DNA from: Ischnura elegans | Lineage: Eukaryota; Arthropoda; Insecta; Odonata; Coenagrionidae | Assembly: GCF_921293095.1 (NCBI RefSeq) | Contig: NC_060258.1 | Location: 6,648,607-6,712,606 of the forward strand | DNA: 64,000 bases | Reading direction: 5' to 3' | In this document: positions 48,401 to 57,137 of the stretch, piece by piece | Layout: each line of letters starts with the position of its first letter | Position numbering within the stretch: position 1 is the first letter of the stretch | Made by a program: the position numbers and the translations under genes | The notes under the pieces: generated by a model | Database searches by the model: none | The model's input: the letters and a program-made list of their open reading frames with translations, nothing else | What the model was told of the DNA's origin: nothing

Positions 48401-51400
48401 TTATTGCAATGAATAATTTCTGATCGTCCTGCAGGCTTCAAAACATAAATTTCACGGATAAATTATTATAAAAAGCATTATTTTAAAAATTTCAATTTCA
48501 AACATGCACTTGAAACATTACTTCCAGCAAAACTGTGAAGATATTGTACAAGCCAAAGTAGATTTGTGCGTGGCAATGTTTAGAGTCCAGTGAAAAAAAA
48601 CTTCATATTATTGGTTTTAGGGGCTTCATTACTAATTCTTGAAATTTATACAGCAAGACATCATTGATTTTGGTCCACCTTCAAGCTTAGATCGTGGGCT
48701 CCATGCAGTCAACTTAAACACCTTGTCGCTTATACTCTATCTAGGTGACATAGGAGTATTTTGTTCGGCGTAGTAGGTAGTGTCACAAACTCTCCTCTCT
48801 TATCTTGCAGTCCTTGAAGAAATGCATTCCTAATCATAGACAAGTCTCCATTAGGTTTGGATTTTTCTTGATTTGGCAAATGGCTTGTAATCTGATTGTC
48901 TTTTATAAGCACTACTCCAACTTTTTTTCAGCCTGCCTATAGGTTACTTTCCAATGTCGTCTAAAAAAACTCGCAACAGCATTGAGGACTGATTCTTTGG
49001 GAGAACCGATCATTTTACCAGAAACAATTGTTTCCAACAGTGAATAACGCACTTCCACTACGTTTGAGTGCCAAAAATCCACCGCATCCAGTGCTTGAGT
49101 GAGGTTGGATGAATTAGGGGAAAGGAAAACGAAGTGAACATCACGGAATTGAATAACATTGATTATGAGGTGTGAAGTAAAATTGTCTCCAAGTACACGT
49201 TCTTCCCATCTTGTTTCTTCGAACTAGAAGTAGGTAATTGGTGGCCCAGTCCTTAAACATTTAAAATATGACAAAATTTCTGTGGAGAACTTTAGTGCAA
49301 ACTCTTCATTCACTGAAGAACAATAAAAGAGGTAGTAAATTACTTAAGCCCACGGCATAGAGTAGATATATCCCTACCCTGTGCTCACGGGCTCAAGTGA
49401 CCTAAGTTTTGGATAATGTGTGCAAGTTGTACTTAACAGCATACACTACAGTAAATGAGTTCGTAAGGTAACAAAAAGGCCTTAATTTCCTTCAGCAACA
49501 GCCTTCATATGATAGATACACAATCATATCCAGTTATGGGCTATTCCTGATGTCCTTACAGATGAAAGTTTGCTAAGTGATATAAAAAACAAACTCGTCT
49601 GTGCGTTAATTAACCAGTACTGCTCTCAGTGGTGTCTTTCTAAGCCTCCTAGATTCGATCTCTTGCCTACCTTCTGCCTATGCCTACCAGCAAAGCACTG
49701 AACTACATCGCTTTGCTGAAGTTGAGAGCTCGCAGAGAACCAATCATCATTTTCAGTTTTTGGGCTCAAGTGAGCCCACAGGGCTCAAGTAGCCCGTGTG
49801 CAAATGACTGAACTTGTTATATACTCTTGTGCTTTGCACATAAAAGGATATTCGGAGGAGAATAATGCTGCTGAAATATGGATGAAATTTACATAATTCA
49901 GTTTAATTTATTGATGGTAGTGATGCTTGGGAGAGATCCTGAATTTCAAGTATCGTTAATGATCGAACTTGATACATACATACTTTCTACACAGGTTTTT
50001 AAGTAGCTTTATCGATTCAAACATGCCAACATTGCCCTATGTATACTATTAAACTTCTTATGCTCTGTATCTACTTTCATACATCTTATTCTTCTGCTTA
50101 TACTCAAAGAATACTTCTTGTGACAGATCATCTCCATTGCCCAAGTGCATGGGAAACTAACTCGACATGGTGAGGATGTATTCATGTTCTGCAATTACAC
50201 AACACTGTACCACAAGAGACATTCATATGGCAACAAAAGTAAAGAACCTTATACCTCATAGCATCATTTATACTCCTCCGAGACATGAGTTTAAATATAA
50301 AATGACCCTCCTTTGTGTGGTTTAAGTTACTTCAGCCGAAGTGAGTTCTTGGAGGTGCATTCATATCACAAGGCAAGGTGATTTTTTGTCTTTGTTGTTG
50401 CATGCATGCATTGCATTTGACTTATGTTTAACTAAGTAAAATCTTTTTGCCTATGAATCATATCTGATAATGGTATTGAATTAGTTTAAGTGTAATATTA
50501 ATAAAATAGATAGTGCTTGCTAAAACTTGGTGGTAATCATTTATTGTGGGAGTTGAAGAAATAAAACTTGGCTATTTCTTTAAAGTGATTTATTGTGATG
50601 ATGAACTTGCAAACCTGCGAGTGCATTTAGTGGAAATCACCCTCATGAAGTCAGATACACCATATCGAGTGATAAGTGGACTTTGTGAAATCCTGAAATT
50701 GTGCACTAATCAAAACTGTTTTTTCTTCATTGGCGGGAATTACAAACAATTAGATAGTGTAGCTATGGGGTCACCTTTGTCCCCCATCATAGCCGACATT
50801 TGTATGGATAATTTTCCAAAAACTTCGGGTGTCTATTATACGTCCTTATTAAAAAAGCATAAAATGGCATCGATATGTAGACAATGTGTTTTGCGAGTGA
50901 CAAGGTATGTCATGACAGCTAATGCGATTTCTGAGAGTGCTTAATTCACAGGATAAATAAATAAATACAATGTTTGGCATTGAAGTCGAGACGGAAGGCA
51001 TACAATGGAATGTAATGGGTGTGGACCACAGGCTCAATTGGATTACGTTTCCACTGCTGTTTATGATTTTTATCGTTTTTAAGGATGGCAAATCAGATTC
51101 CTTTACATTTGCTGTCATTCATTGATAATATATATTTTATCATAATTATTATTTATTTACTTCTTGTTTACATTGAAAATATAAGATAATATGTGAGTTT
51201 ATATAGTTTAAGAATTGGTGGTATTTAATCCCCTGCTGGGATAGTTCCAATTCCTTATCCATTCATATTTTCATGCTTACTTTCAGCCTACTTCTGAGAA
51301 TAAGGAGCTGATTCAGAATCGGGCAATGGCCATGGATTCTATGACGGAGGGAGTGGGTAAGTGCTTGAAAATGACTCTTCACAGAAAATGCTTGTATTTA

Positions 51401-53887
51401 ATAATTCTGACTAGGCAAATGTCCCAAAACTAGATATCAGAGTTCAATGAAATTTTGCAATCCTCACATGAAATTTTTTCGTACTTTCATTCTACTTCCT
51501 ATTCCACAGAAGCCTGTTATTCATCAATACTTCCATACATTCTACTGAAAATTTTATTTTTATGCGTGGATCGACACCAGGTCCTCTGGGTGACAACTAG
51601 AAACCTTAAGCACTTGACTAATGCTCACCCTTTGCAGAGTGGCTCTTATACATGAATACATGTGACCTGCAAATGTTTAACTGGATTTGTAGTTTATAAT
51701 ATTGGTTATACATGTAACCCCATATGAAGGCTGATTCGAGGACAACTCGCTTTGGAATGTAGCAACAAAATTCGGTTGAATTCTTGGACAAGGTTTTTGG
51801 ACACTCCACTTGTGAAGGATGTAGCATCTGAGTTTGTTACCCTTATATACTTTCTTTAGCTTATGTTAACAGTTCCGATTGATAATTTAATTTGGTTAGC
51901 AAATATCTATCAAAATTTTCTTCATGTTAAAGCAATATTTGGAGTCATGTGCATTCCTATGGGAACTCACCCGTACAATTTTGCCTTTTAAGATTGGTTA
52001 ATGGAAAATAATCACCAAAAAAACTTGTGAAGAATACAAAGCATGAGATTCCAACCTTCACGTCAATTATGTGGTATCAATAGACAAAGTTAACGTGAAA
52101 CTTGTTGAAATGAGGACAAATGGTTTGGTTCAGTTTTTAAGTAATGGGAAAATTTGGCGATGAATTACACCCCATGCAATTCACTTTGTTTTGCTCATGG
52201 AAACTGTGCTTTATTAGTTCAATTACATATTAATGGAAGAAGTGAAATATGGGGAAAATTTACTAGGCTGAAAATAGGCAAAACTCAATTACTTTGCCTT
52301 GTGTGTAGAAGTTGTGGTTCTGGAGAGTAATGACAGTAAGCGACCAGCCCATGCTTACTTATTCTTGTTAGCTAAGTTTTCAAGGCTATTGTTTCATCCA
52401 AATTTTTGTTTATGGTACAATGAAATACAGGGCATCACCCTTGTTGAGGGTGGATATGAGAAGTTTGTATAATTTTTATGCAATTTTACGTATAACTGCT
52501 GGGTATATTTTTTCATTAGGATGGTCTAGTGCCATTTTGCATGTACTTGTGTACTGGGGTGTTTTTCTGAAGTGGATATTTGACGTTAGTATGTCATACC
52601 TTACTGAATTTCTCTGACCAGCAGTTCCACTCAATTTGTGAACAAATGTTTGGAAACAACCGTAAAAATTAATTGGAACAGTTGTTATGTGCATGGCATT
52701 GAACCAAAAGATCGGTTAAAGTTGCAACTTTGATATCTGTCTAATGGTTATTACAAATTATGTCATCGAACTATAGATTACAAGTCTGACTTCACTTATC
52801 TTAAATGTGAAATTCTTTTCTAGGTATCCCAGCTTCTGCAAGAGCCTCAGCTTTGTTTGCTCTCATTGAACCAAAAATTAGAGCATCAAATTCAAGGAAT
52901 GGAAGAAGTAAGATAAAGCAAGGGATTTTTAACTTTGGAGGAAAAAGAGAGATGAAGAGTGTGAGGGAAGTGAGGAGAAACTTCATTGTAGATGGGAAAT
53001 CATGCATAGATAGTCTACACACAGCAAAGAAACATTATTCCTGTGGGGAATGTGAAAAGTCTTTTTCTAAAAAGACTAGCCTTGTTCATCACATTCGGAC
53101 TCATACAAAGGAAAAACCGTATTCCTGCGGTGAATGTGAAAAGTCTTTCACTCAAAAGAGACACCTTATCGATCACATTCGGACTCATACGAAGGAGAGA
53201 CCTTATTCCTGCGGTGAATGTGAAAAGTCTTTTTCTTATAGGTGCAGCCTTGTCCGTCACATACGGACTCATACAAAGGAGAAACCTTATTCCTGCGTTG
53301 AATGTGATAAGTCTTTCTCTGAAAAGAGTGACCTTGTCCGTCACATTTTGACTCATACAAAGGAGAAACCTTACTCCTGCGGTGAATGTGAAAAGTCTTT
53401 CACTCAAAAGAGTCACCTAAACTATCACATTCGGACTCATACGAATGAGAGACCTTATTCCTGCGATGAATGTGAAAAGTCTTTCACTCAAAAGAGTCAC
53501 CTAAAGTATCACATTCGGACTCATACGAATGAGAAACCTTATTCCTGCGATGAATGTGAAAAGTCTTTCACTCAAAAGAGTCACCTTGTCTATCACATTC
53601 GGACTCATACAAAGGAGAAACCTTATTCCTGCGGTGAATGTGAAAAGTCTTTCTTTCAAAAGAGTCACCTTGTCTATCACATTCGAACTCATACAAAGAA
53701 GAAACCTTATTCCTGCGGTGAATGTGAAAAGTCTTTCCCTTTTAAGAGCAACCTTGTCCGTCACTTGCAGGCCCATACGGAGGAGAAATCTTATGCATGC
53801 AAGGAATGTGAAAAGTCTTATGCTGCCAAACGAAGCCTTGTGTTACACATGCGTGTACATAACAAAGAAGCTTTTTTGTTGCATTGA
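21256..53887 (+). CDS. ZAD domain C2H2 zinc-finger protein, 8 coding exons, 660 aa
   Basis: Predicted join: 21256-21423, 21532-21657, 25108-25275, 26003-26122, 40816-40941, 46496-46636, 51287-51356, 52824-53887. Every junction is GT-AG; all introns are phase 0 except the last (phase 1), and the total (1983 nt) is an exact multiple of three ending in a stop. Residues 1-98 form a ZAD dimerisation domain (zinc ligands CRLC and CPLC), 99-306 an acidic linker, 378-653 ten C2H2 fingers with TKEKPY-type linkers. Proteins of this arthropod family are nuclear, sequence-specific DNA binders, often linked to chromatin architecture or transposon/heterochromatin control. Target is unknown. Two degenerate ZAD copies lie upstream. 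I may have missed a small alternative exon in intron 2. Confidence 0.85.
21532..21657 (+). CDS. ZAD-C2H2 gene exon 2 (ZAD C-terminal half)
   Basis: Acceptor AAAATCTCAG, donor AGG|GTGAGT, 42 codons. Contains 'TTMCPLCLKKLTEFSVFKKI', giving the second Cys pair and the long alpha helix through which ZADs dimerise. Intron 1 before it is only 108 bp. Confidence 0.88.
21658..25107 (+). other. Intron 2 of the ZAD-C2H2 gene
   Basis: 3450 bp. Contains a mariner fragment (23885-24184, antisense) and two sharp hairpins (21871-21897 and 22933-22972). An open stretch near 22900-23070 ('LLTMDNSYIETSADCKIELE') could be a cryptic exon but has no convincing splice sites and is not needed for the frame. Confidence 0.6.
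23885..24184 (-). pseudogene. mariner transposase N-terminal fragment
   Basis: The minus-strand frame reads 'LLQDWYHCFKDNHFNDDN' then 'RRKTSRENQLEALLNEYQCH' and 'REETALYLKLP', matching the helix-turn-helix region of DD34D mariner transposases (W..RFK.G.f...D....GRP...). The frame stops at 23918 where the family has the Trp of GxWVPHEL, and VPND follows, so a Trp codon became a stop. The catalytic domain is absent. Different lineage from the mariner at 13.4 kb. Confidence 0.7.
25108..25275 (+). CDS. ZAD-C2H2 gene exon 3 (acidic linker)
   Basis: Acceptor TTTTTCTGCAG, donor TTG|GTAAGT, 56 codons in phase 0. Encodes 'GGGADDEESEPCVETKDC' and further acidic residues; low-complexity linker typical of ZAD proteins between ZAD and fingers. 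Confidence 0.8.
26003..26122 (+). CDS. ZAD-C2H2 gene exon 4 (acidic linker)
   Basis: Acceptor CACTTCTAG, donor CTG|GTGAGT, 40 codons in phase 0 ('FHVKDESEDPLSEGNSPVLD'). The intron after it (26123-40815) is 14.7 kb, mostly mobile DNA. Confidence 0.78.
26435..26657 (-). repeat. 3' LTR of the gypsy element
   Basis: 223 bp; plus strand starts TGTAGGGTTC and ends GATCCCAACA. Differs from the other LTR at three places by eye (GGCTTCACG, GCACCGGCT, GATCCCAAC here). Contains a CAGCCGCCTC repeat. Confidence 0.93.
26695..30553 (-). pseudogene. gypsy gag-pol polyprotein gene, disabled
   Basis: Gag starts at ATG 30553; a frameshift lies near 30440. From 30438 to 26695 all parts are in one frame, interrupted by stops at 30094-30096 (end of gag), 27277-27279 and about 27061-27063 (both in the integrase region). 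Motifs: zinc knuckle CHACSKKGHWRKMC; protease DTGA; RT 'VPKSDGKVRICVDY' and LLDD (family usually Y/xxDD); RNase H 'RTDHKPL'; integrase zinc site with HKGH but CEEF instead of CxxC; integrase catalytic Asp in GMDIL and SDNGPQF, catalytic Glu in NGQAESAVK (after the first integrase stop). Not autonomous. Confidence 0.93.
30593..30815 (-). repeat. 5' LTR of the gypsy element
   Basis: 223 bp, nearly identical to 26435-26657 (three substitutions seen, about 98.7%). Should hold the element's promoter, reading into the minus strand. Confidence 0.93.
30821..32717 (+). other. Intron 4 DNA between the gypsy and hAT elements
   Basis: About 1.9 kb of unique-looking AT-rich sequence without recognisable gene or repeat. 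Weak open frames (for example 31978-32196) show no conserved motif. Confidence 0.5.
33744..34112 (-). pseudogene. hAT transposase C-terminal part
   Basis: Reads 'WISCINADCERFFSTNTRVL' then 'GDKRHHLAQENLELFIEVYF', the conserved hAT dimerisation domain with its (E)R.FS...... .. R..L...N.E signature. It is the continuation of the frame cut off at 37622; removing the pogo element and one TA rejoins 'SVFDPAEIIQ' to 'MIITEELEQ'. Confidence 0.82.
34159..35622. mobile_element. Non-autonomous element with subterminal palindromes, CTG target duplication (Harbinger-like)
   Basis: Inverted ends CAGGGCTATTCTACTAA (from 34162) and, inward from 35619, CAGGGTTATTCCACTAA. The triplet CTG flanks both sides (34159-34161, 35620-35622); a 3-bp duplication suggests the PIF/Harbinger superfamily. 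The ends are built from repeated units with GGCCATAyGTATGGCC-type palindromes (34182-34200, 34260-34278, and several near 35430-35610). No transposase frame: the 1458 bp interior is non-coding. Confidence 0.78.
35770..37015 (-). pseudogene. pogo/Tigger transposase pseudogene
   Basis: Minus strand, in order: DNA-binding part 'VVKYASEYGNRAAERRLG' and 'EKMIREWRKQKVDLM' (36995-36900); DDE domain with 'NMDEVPLTFDVPSNRTV' (first Asp), 'GWMDGEGMKLWLQRVW' near 36290 followed by a stop, 'LLVCDQYKAHI' (second Asp) and 'LTSQLQPLDVSINKPFKEFM' (third Asp); then, after a frame change at about 35876, an acidic tail 'YAYDFRSSDEEFLGFYDE' ending at 35776 beside AATAAA. Frameshifts near 36755, 36360 and 35880 and one stop near 36238 disable it. 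Confidence 0.88.
37622..38640 (-). pseudogene. hAT transposase central part
   Basis: Open from 38640 to 38080: 'IQLDNVTALVSDSARYMTKC' and 'DNVLIIQCWAHKLNLVLYTL', the catalytic-core region of hAT transposases (sDsarYM..., qCwAHklnLv). From 38079 to 37622 the homology continues in broken frames up to 'FCKYISVFDPAEIIQ', where pogo has inserted. A 61-bp tandem duplication (37954-38075) adds a frameshift. Confidence 0.8.
37954..38075. repeat. 61-bp tandem duplication inside the hAT gene
   Basis: 37954-38014 and 38015-38075 are near-identical (GCTTCCTAGTCTTCTTCTGA ...), differing at about three bases. The length is not a multiple of three, so it shifted the transposase frame. Confidence 0.88.
38916..39082. 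repeat. Fold-back element, about 76-bp arms
   Basis: Left arm 38916-38991 and right arm 39007-39082 are inverted copies sharing GGATCAACAACTTT, CTATTTCCACATGGT and TTTCGTTRCAGCG, with a 15-bp loop. Located in the non-coding 5' part of the hAT element. Confidence 0.85.
39083..40186. other. 5' part of the hAT element
   Basis: No intact transposase start or BED-type finger could be read here; short frames such as 39625-39849 show nothing recognisable. Ends in the terminal repeat at 40186. Confidence 0.45.
40816..40941 (+). CDS. ZAD-C2H2 gene exon 5 (duplicated linker exon)
   Basis: Acceptor TTTATGTTGCAG, donor CAG|GTATGTG, 42 codons in phase 0. Encodes 'QGEKVEAQGRGAMVADLDW' and 'AKEEPSPEENAQ'. 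Aligns with exon 6 along its length (QWEEVDAEDTGAIGIDLDS ... AKKETPKETDATE) and into the following intron. Confidence 0.82.
41855..41935 (+). repeat. Possible tRNA-derived SINE fragment
   Basis: GGGGTAGTGGTAGCG resembles a Pol III A-box, and GACCAGGGTTTGGGGCTTC about 45 bp later resembles a degraded B-box. Spacing fits a tRNA-derived SINE head. No tail or target duplication was identified. Confidence 0.35.
42252..45773 (+). mobile_element. Decayed piggyBac-like element, TTAA-flanked
   Basis: TTAA-CCCTCTAGTGGG at 42252 and ...GAAGAGGG-TTAA ending at 45773 give CCCTCT ends with TTAA target duplications. Inside, 42465-42605 resembles the 5' segment of the piggyBac copy at 3.5 kb, and 44505-44610 encodes 'EKPEAVVAYNKFMGGVNHCN', a C-terminal piggyBac transposase motif (YN..MGGVD..DQ), in plus orientation. 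Only 6 bp of terminal inverted repeat is clear, and another GGGTTAA at 45654 could be the true right end. Located in intron 5. Confidence 0.6.
44475..44640 (+). pseudogene. piggyBac transposase fragment (MGGVD motif)
   Basis: Open stretch with 'HDKEKPEAVVAYNKFMGGV' followed by NHCNQLL; the family has MGGVDxxDQ, so the catalytic-region Asp is Asn here. No other recognisable transposase piece survives around it. Confidence 0.68.
46496..46636 (+). CDS. ZAD-C2H2 gene exon 6 (duplicated linker exon)
   Basis: Acceptor TGATTGCAG, donor GAG|GTATGTA, 47 codons in phase 0: 'QWEEVDAEDTGAIGIDLDSM' and 'AKKETPKETDATE'. Paralogue of exon 5; both acidic. Confidence 0.82.
46637..48700 (+). other. Intron 6, left part
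   Basis: No recognisable gene. The first 100 bp resemble the start of intron 5 and 49870-49970. Some GC-richer C-rich patches (46920-47140, 48040-48160) have no coding signature. Confidence 0.45.
48730..49330 (-). pseudogene. pogo/jerky-type DDE transposase remnant
   Basis: Minus strand: 'VLGDNFTSHLIINVIQF' then 'FVFLSPNSSNLTQALD' (about 49195-49075), matching the second catalytic Asp segment (GDN.SSH) and PPNST.L.QPLD third Asp segment of pogo-type DDE domains, here TQALD. It continues with 'VRYSLLETIVSGK' and 'SFFRRHWKVTYR', and in another frame 'IRNAFLQGLQD' to 48730. Only the C-terminal half is present, with frameshifts. Different from the pogo at 36 kb. Confidence 0.65.
49850..50020 (+). 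pseudogene. Decayed third copy of the ZAD-C2H2 linker exon 3' end and flank
   Basis: GGAGAATAATGCTGCTGAAATATGGATGAAATTTA aligns (in pieces) with the end of exon 5 (GAGGAGAATGCCCAGGTATG) and with exon 6 plus its intron (GCCACTGAGGTATGTATGAA, GTGATGTTTGGGAGAAATC, CTGAATTT). The donor GAGGTATG is GAAATATG here, so it cannot splice. Its 5' part is missing, replaced by repeat-like GGGCTCAAG sequence. Confidence 0.68.
50546..51080 (+). pseudogene. Penelope-like reverse transcriptase fragment
   Basis: The plus frame at 50690-50830 reads 'LCTNQNCFFFIGGNYKQLDS' then 'VAMGSPLSPIIADICMDNF', the RT fingers/palm block typical of Penelope-like elements (F.F....Y.Q..G.AMGSPLSP). In the next frame 'KWHRYVDNVF' (about 50862) is the catalytic block, with YVDN for YVDD. 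Frameshift near 50840 and the Asp change make it dead. Neither end of the element is recognised. Confidence 0.72.
51287..51356 (+). CDS. ZAD-C2H2 gene exon 7
   Basis: Acceptor TACTTTCAG, donor GTGG|GTAAGT, 70 nt, leaving phase 1. Encodes 'PTSENKELIQNRAMAMDSMT'. The phase change is matched exactly by exon 8 (G+GT = Gly). Confidence 0.78.
52824..53887 (+). CDS. ZAD-C2H2 gene exon 8 (ten C2H2 zinc fingers)
   Basis: Acceptor ATTCTTTTCTAG. Encodes 'GIPASARASALFALIEPKIR', a basic stretch, then ten C2H2 fingers of 28 residues (84 bp) each, all with Cys2-His2 intact, and a stop at 53885-53887. Contact residues (-1,2,3,6) by finger: KTSH, QRHD, YCSR, ESDR, QSHY, QSHY, QSHY, QSHY, FSNR, ARSL. Fingers 5-8 are near-identical in DNA, pointing to recent unit duplication or conversion. 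Confidence 0.93.
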
Positions 53888-55542
53888 TTGTGAAAAGACT
53901 ATCTCAATAGATTCTCGTTTTCTCTCATTTACAATCACTGTGCTAGTTTAGTATTTGATAAGTAGTCTAGTATTTGATTTTCATTAGTCATCAGGGTAAA
54001 TAATTCTTAATACTATGATAACTGCATGTTTGAAATGAAAGAATTGCCTCATAATGTTAAAATACTACAATAATATTCAATTAGGTCTGTGACCTAATTT
54101 CTAAATGTTCAAGTAAATTTACTCTCGTATATTTTCAAGGGTCATTTAATTATTCATTTATCTTTAACAGATAATTTTTAATGATAGAAAGGTTGTGCAT
54201 TTCAACACTTTTGATGAAAGTTTGAGCCACTTAGTCCCAAGAATAATTTTCTATGTGATGTCAACTGTAATTGTATGATAAGTTAATTTTAGTTTGTCTG
54301 ATCGATGCCAGTTCATGTAATGCTTCTATGTAAGTTTTATGAAAAGTCAGGTTAATGATAATGTACGACTGATTAAGAGTTATAAAATACAGAGGAAGTA
54401 TATTCTAGAGGGCTTACGGCATAGGAGGAAATAGTATTGACTCTTTTAATTCTCTAAGAGCCGATAGATGGCCCCGGAGTTGCGAGCAAGAGGCGAGAGT
54501 TCCATCGTTCAAGGTCGTTCTAGTTCTCTCTCTTCTCCCCCTCCCTCTTTTCCTTACTAACCGTCGGTCTCCATTGCATCCTTCTGAGGGAGACGATCTT
54601 CGCCTTGGACCGAGAGAATAGTCTCTCTCCTACCTGCATGCGGAATCGGGGCCTTGCGGCAGGGTCCTGTAGGAGGGGTTCTTTCACGCTTGGCGAGCTG
54701 CATCTTCCACGAATCCTTCGATCTTTTCTTCTGCTTGGCTTTCCCCACTACGACTAAAACTGTTTTACAACATGCAGCTGCGAATAAGTGTTGAAACGGT
54801 CTCATGTACTTCAAAGATTTAAGTCTGAAAGCCTGGCAGAGGAGGGAGGGAATTTATAGGGCGGCCTTGGGCCCTATAAATATATGTTTATAAACTAAAC
54901 GATTAGGCTATCTAGCTTATACCGTCACGAAATTATTCACTCGACCAACAAGGATTATTACGAAATTGTGAGAGGATATATTCTCGAATATAGAATGGGT
55001 GTTGGAAGGGTTTTATATTCAGAACGGTAATACTATGCGAGACAGAAGTATTCTTTTGAAGAATAACTGCAGCCTTTCGCAGAGCGGTACTGGAACATAG
55101 GCAAAACAGAGATTTAATATCGCCAATGGTATTTTTTCGGAAGACTTGATACTGAGCCACATTGTGAAACTTAATGTGCACCATTAAATAAGGCTATGAA
55201 ATATTATCCGTGTAAATGTCTCTGGACAAAATATTAATATTCCTGGATAGGGGAGGGCGGAAAGCTCATGAAAGAGGGCGAGGTTAAGAAAGGGCTGGCA
55301 AAAGTCATACGAAAATGGAAAAGAAAAAATGGGAGGGAGCATGAATATGTTAAAGAATTATGATGTGCCATTGAGGGATTAGCGAGTGTCGGTGTAAAGG
55401 AAGGGTCGGCCATGTCGGGAAGCGCGATAGGCGGGGCTCATCAGGGAGTAGAAGGGAGAGGAATGCAAAACAACGGGAAATCCAAATGCTGCGAGAGAGC
55501 GCCGCACAGTAGTGCACATCCGGAATGCTACAATCCACAATG
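53888..55542. other. 3' flank of the ZAD-C2H2 gene
   Basis: The 3' UTR should begin here, but I find no convincing AATAAA signal in the first kilobase. 54440-54740 is unusually GC-rich with C/T-rich tracts. A minus-strand open frame at 54557-54805 is basic and unrecognised; it could be a first exon of another gene or a repeat. Confidence 0.4.
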
Positions 55543-57137
55543 TTAACACTAGAATGACCGGGGCCAGCCGCATACATAGACTGACCGCCAGCGGTCAATT
55601 GACCGTTCGACCTTTTCTTGCACTCTCTCATTCGTTTTCCCGTTACAGCTCAACGTAACGAGGATTGAAGTGTTCTGATTACTTTTTCTTGTTCTGATTG
55701 GTTTTATGGTTAGATTTATTGTTTACTTTAATAAAAATATCAATTTCATCAAAAATATTTCTGTAAAAAAATGTGTATCACTTGCATAGTCAAAAAATAA
55801 TGCGTCATGTGTTTTAAAACTCAAGTAGCATTTCATAACACGTTATTTGCTGAATTTTTCTGGGTTAAAAACATGTCAGAAAAAATAAAAAAGACAGCAT
55901 TAAAAGGAAGCACTACAAATTTGGTCTCAAAGTATGTATTTCCTTACGCTCTTTGCACGTTTGCAAATGTCTTTGTTACGTTCACGGTGTTCAAACTTGT
56001 ATTTGGGAAACACTCATAAGTGTTAAAATGAAATAATTTTACTGAGATGTTGAAAAACATTAATTTTAGCCCATGTAAATAAAAAAACGTTTGATTTTTT
56101 TGCCAGAAAAGGTGGTACAAAGGAGGTACGCAAAATGCCGATGTCGGCACTTCTAAAGACGCCCAGTGGGATCCAGGAGAAACTGTCGTCACCCTATGAC
56201 AAACAACTCGGTGAAAACTCGAATCTTGAACGAATCAAGAACGCCAAGGTAGACTTCGAGACAGTAAAGGAGACAGCGCTTATATAATGTGACCGAAGTT
56301 GTAGAATGAGATGCGTATTTGAATCTCGAGGAGTTAGAAAAGAATCCTTCGGAATGTGGCGTTATACAGTTTATTTTATCGATCCTCCGAGTTTGTGACT
56401 AAACTGAAACCTCTTAATAAGAAATCTTCTAGAGACCAAGCGCGAAGGAACAGTTAGAGAACCGATTGACCCAGAAATATATTCAAACACGTTCAATGAT
56501 CGCGTTGTAGAAAATATCCATGGGAAGTGCAGAACGGAGGAATATTGAAGGAAACCATCAGAAGAAGCAGCGATCAAGGGAAAGCAAGGCGGAGTGAAAG
56601 TGAACAAGTTGACGGGGAGGTGGTTGGAAATATCCGTGATCGTTTATATGGCGGGCGGCACGAACGCAACAATGAATTTCGGCTAAAGGAATGTTTATCA
56701 CTGTCCATAGAATGCCTATTAGGCTTGGTTAGTGGTGACTATTTACGAGGACGCATACTATAGTATTGCTTGTCTCTCTCCTTCACATAAACTGTAAAAT
56801 CATACGCAAGGAAATGAGATTCAAACTTGAGTATCATTCGTGTGTGTTATAGTGAACGCTGTGATATTTGATGAAACTGACACCAATGATCTGCAAAGAG
56901 CCAAAATAAAGTATAGTATATAAAAACGGTCAATTGACTGCTCAAGGTCATCCTAGGTACATGCTGACATTTCTCTGGACATGAATTTTTTCCACACGAA
57001 AAATTTCATTTTCAGATTACTTGTTCTGAAATATCAAAAGTCAAAACATCTCAGCGTTATTGGTCGGAAAATAACAAAAAAGCGCGAAATAAAAATGCAA
57101 TCGGTCAAATGACCACCTCCGGTCATTTTAGTGTTAA
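55543..57137. mobile_element. Non-autonomous piggyBac-type element, TTAA-flanked
   Basis: TTAA at 55543-55546 and 57134-57137 flank inverted ends CACTAGAATGACCGG (55547) and, inward from 57133, CACTAAAATGACCGG: 14 of 15 bases match. The 1587-bp interior has no transposase. Palindromic subterminal motifs GGTCAATTGACC (about 55595), CGGTCAATTGACTG (56929) and CGGTCAAATGACCA (57099) are likely binding sites. Short frames (55807-56019, 56527-56763) show nothing known. Confidence 0.83.

Noticed and set aside
53015..53951. Repetitive frames overlapping the zinc fingers on both strands
   Set aside because: Out-of-frame readings of the 84-bp finger repeat.
54557..54814. Basic open frame in GC-rich DNA as a gene
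   Set aside because: No conserved motif and no clear start; kept only as a remark on the 3' flank.
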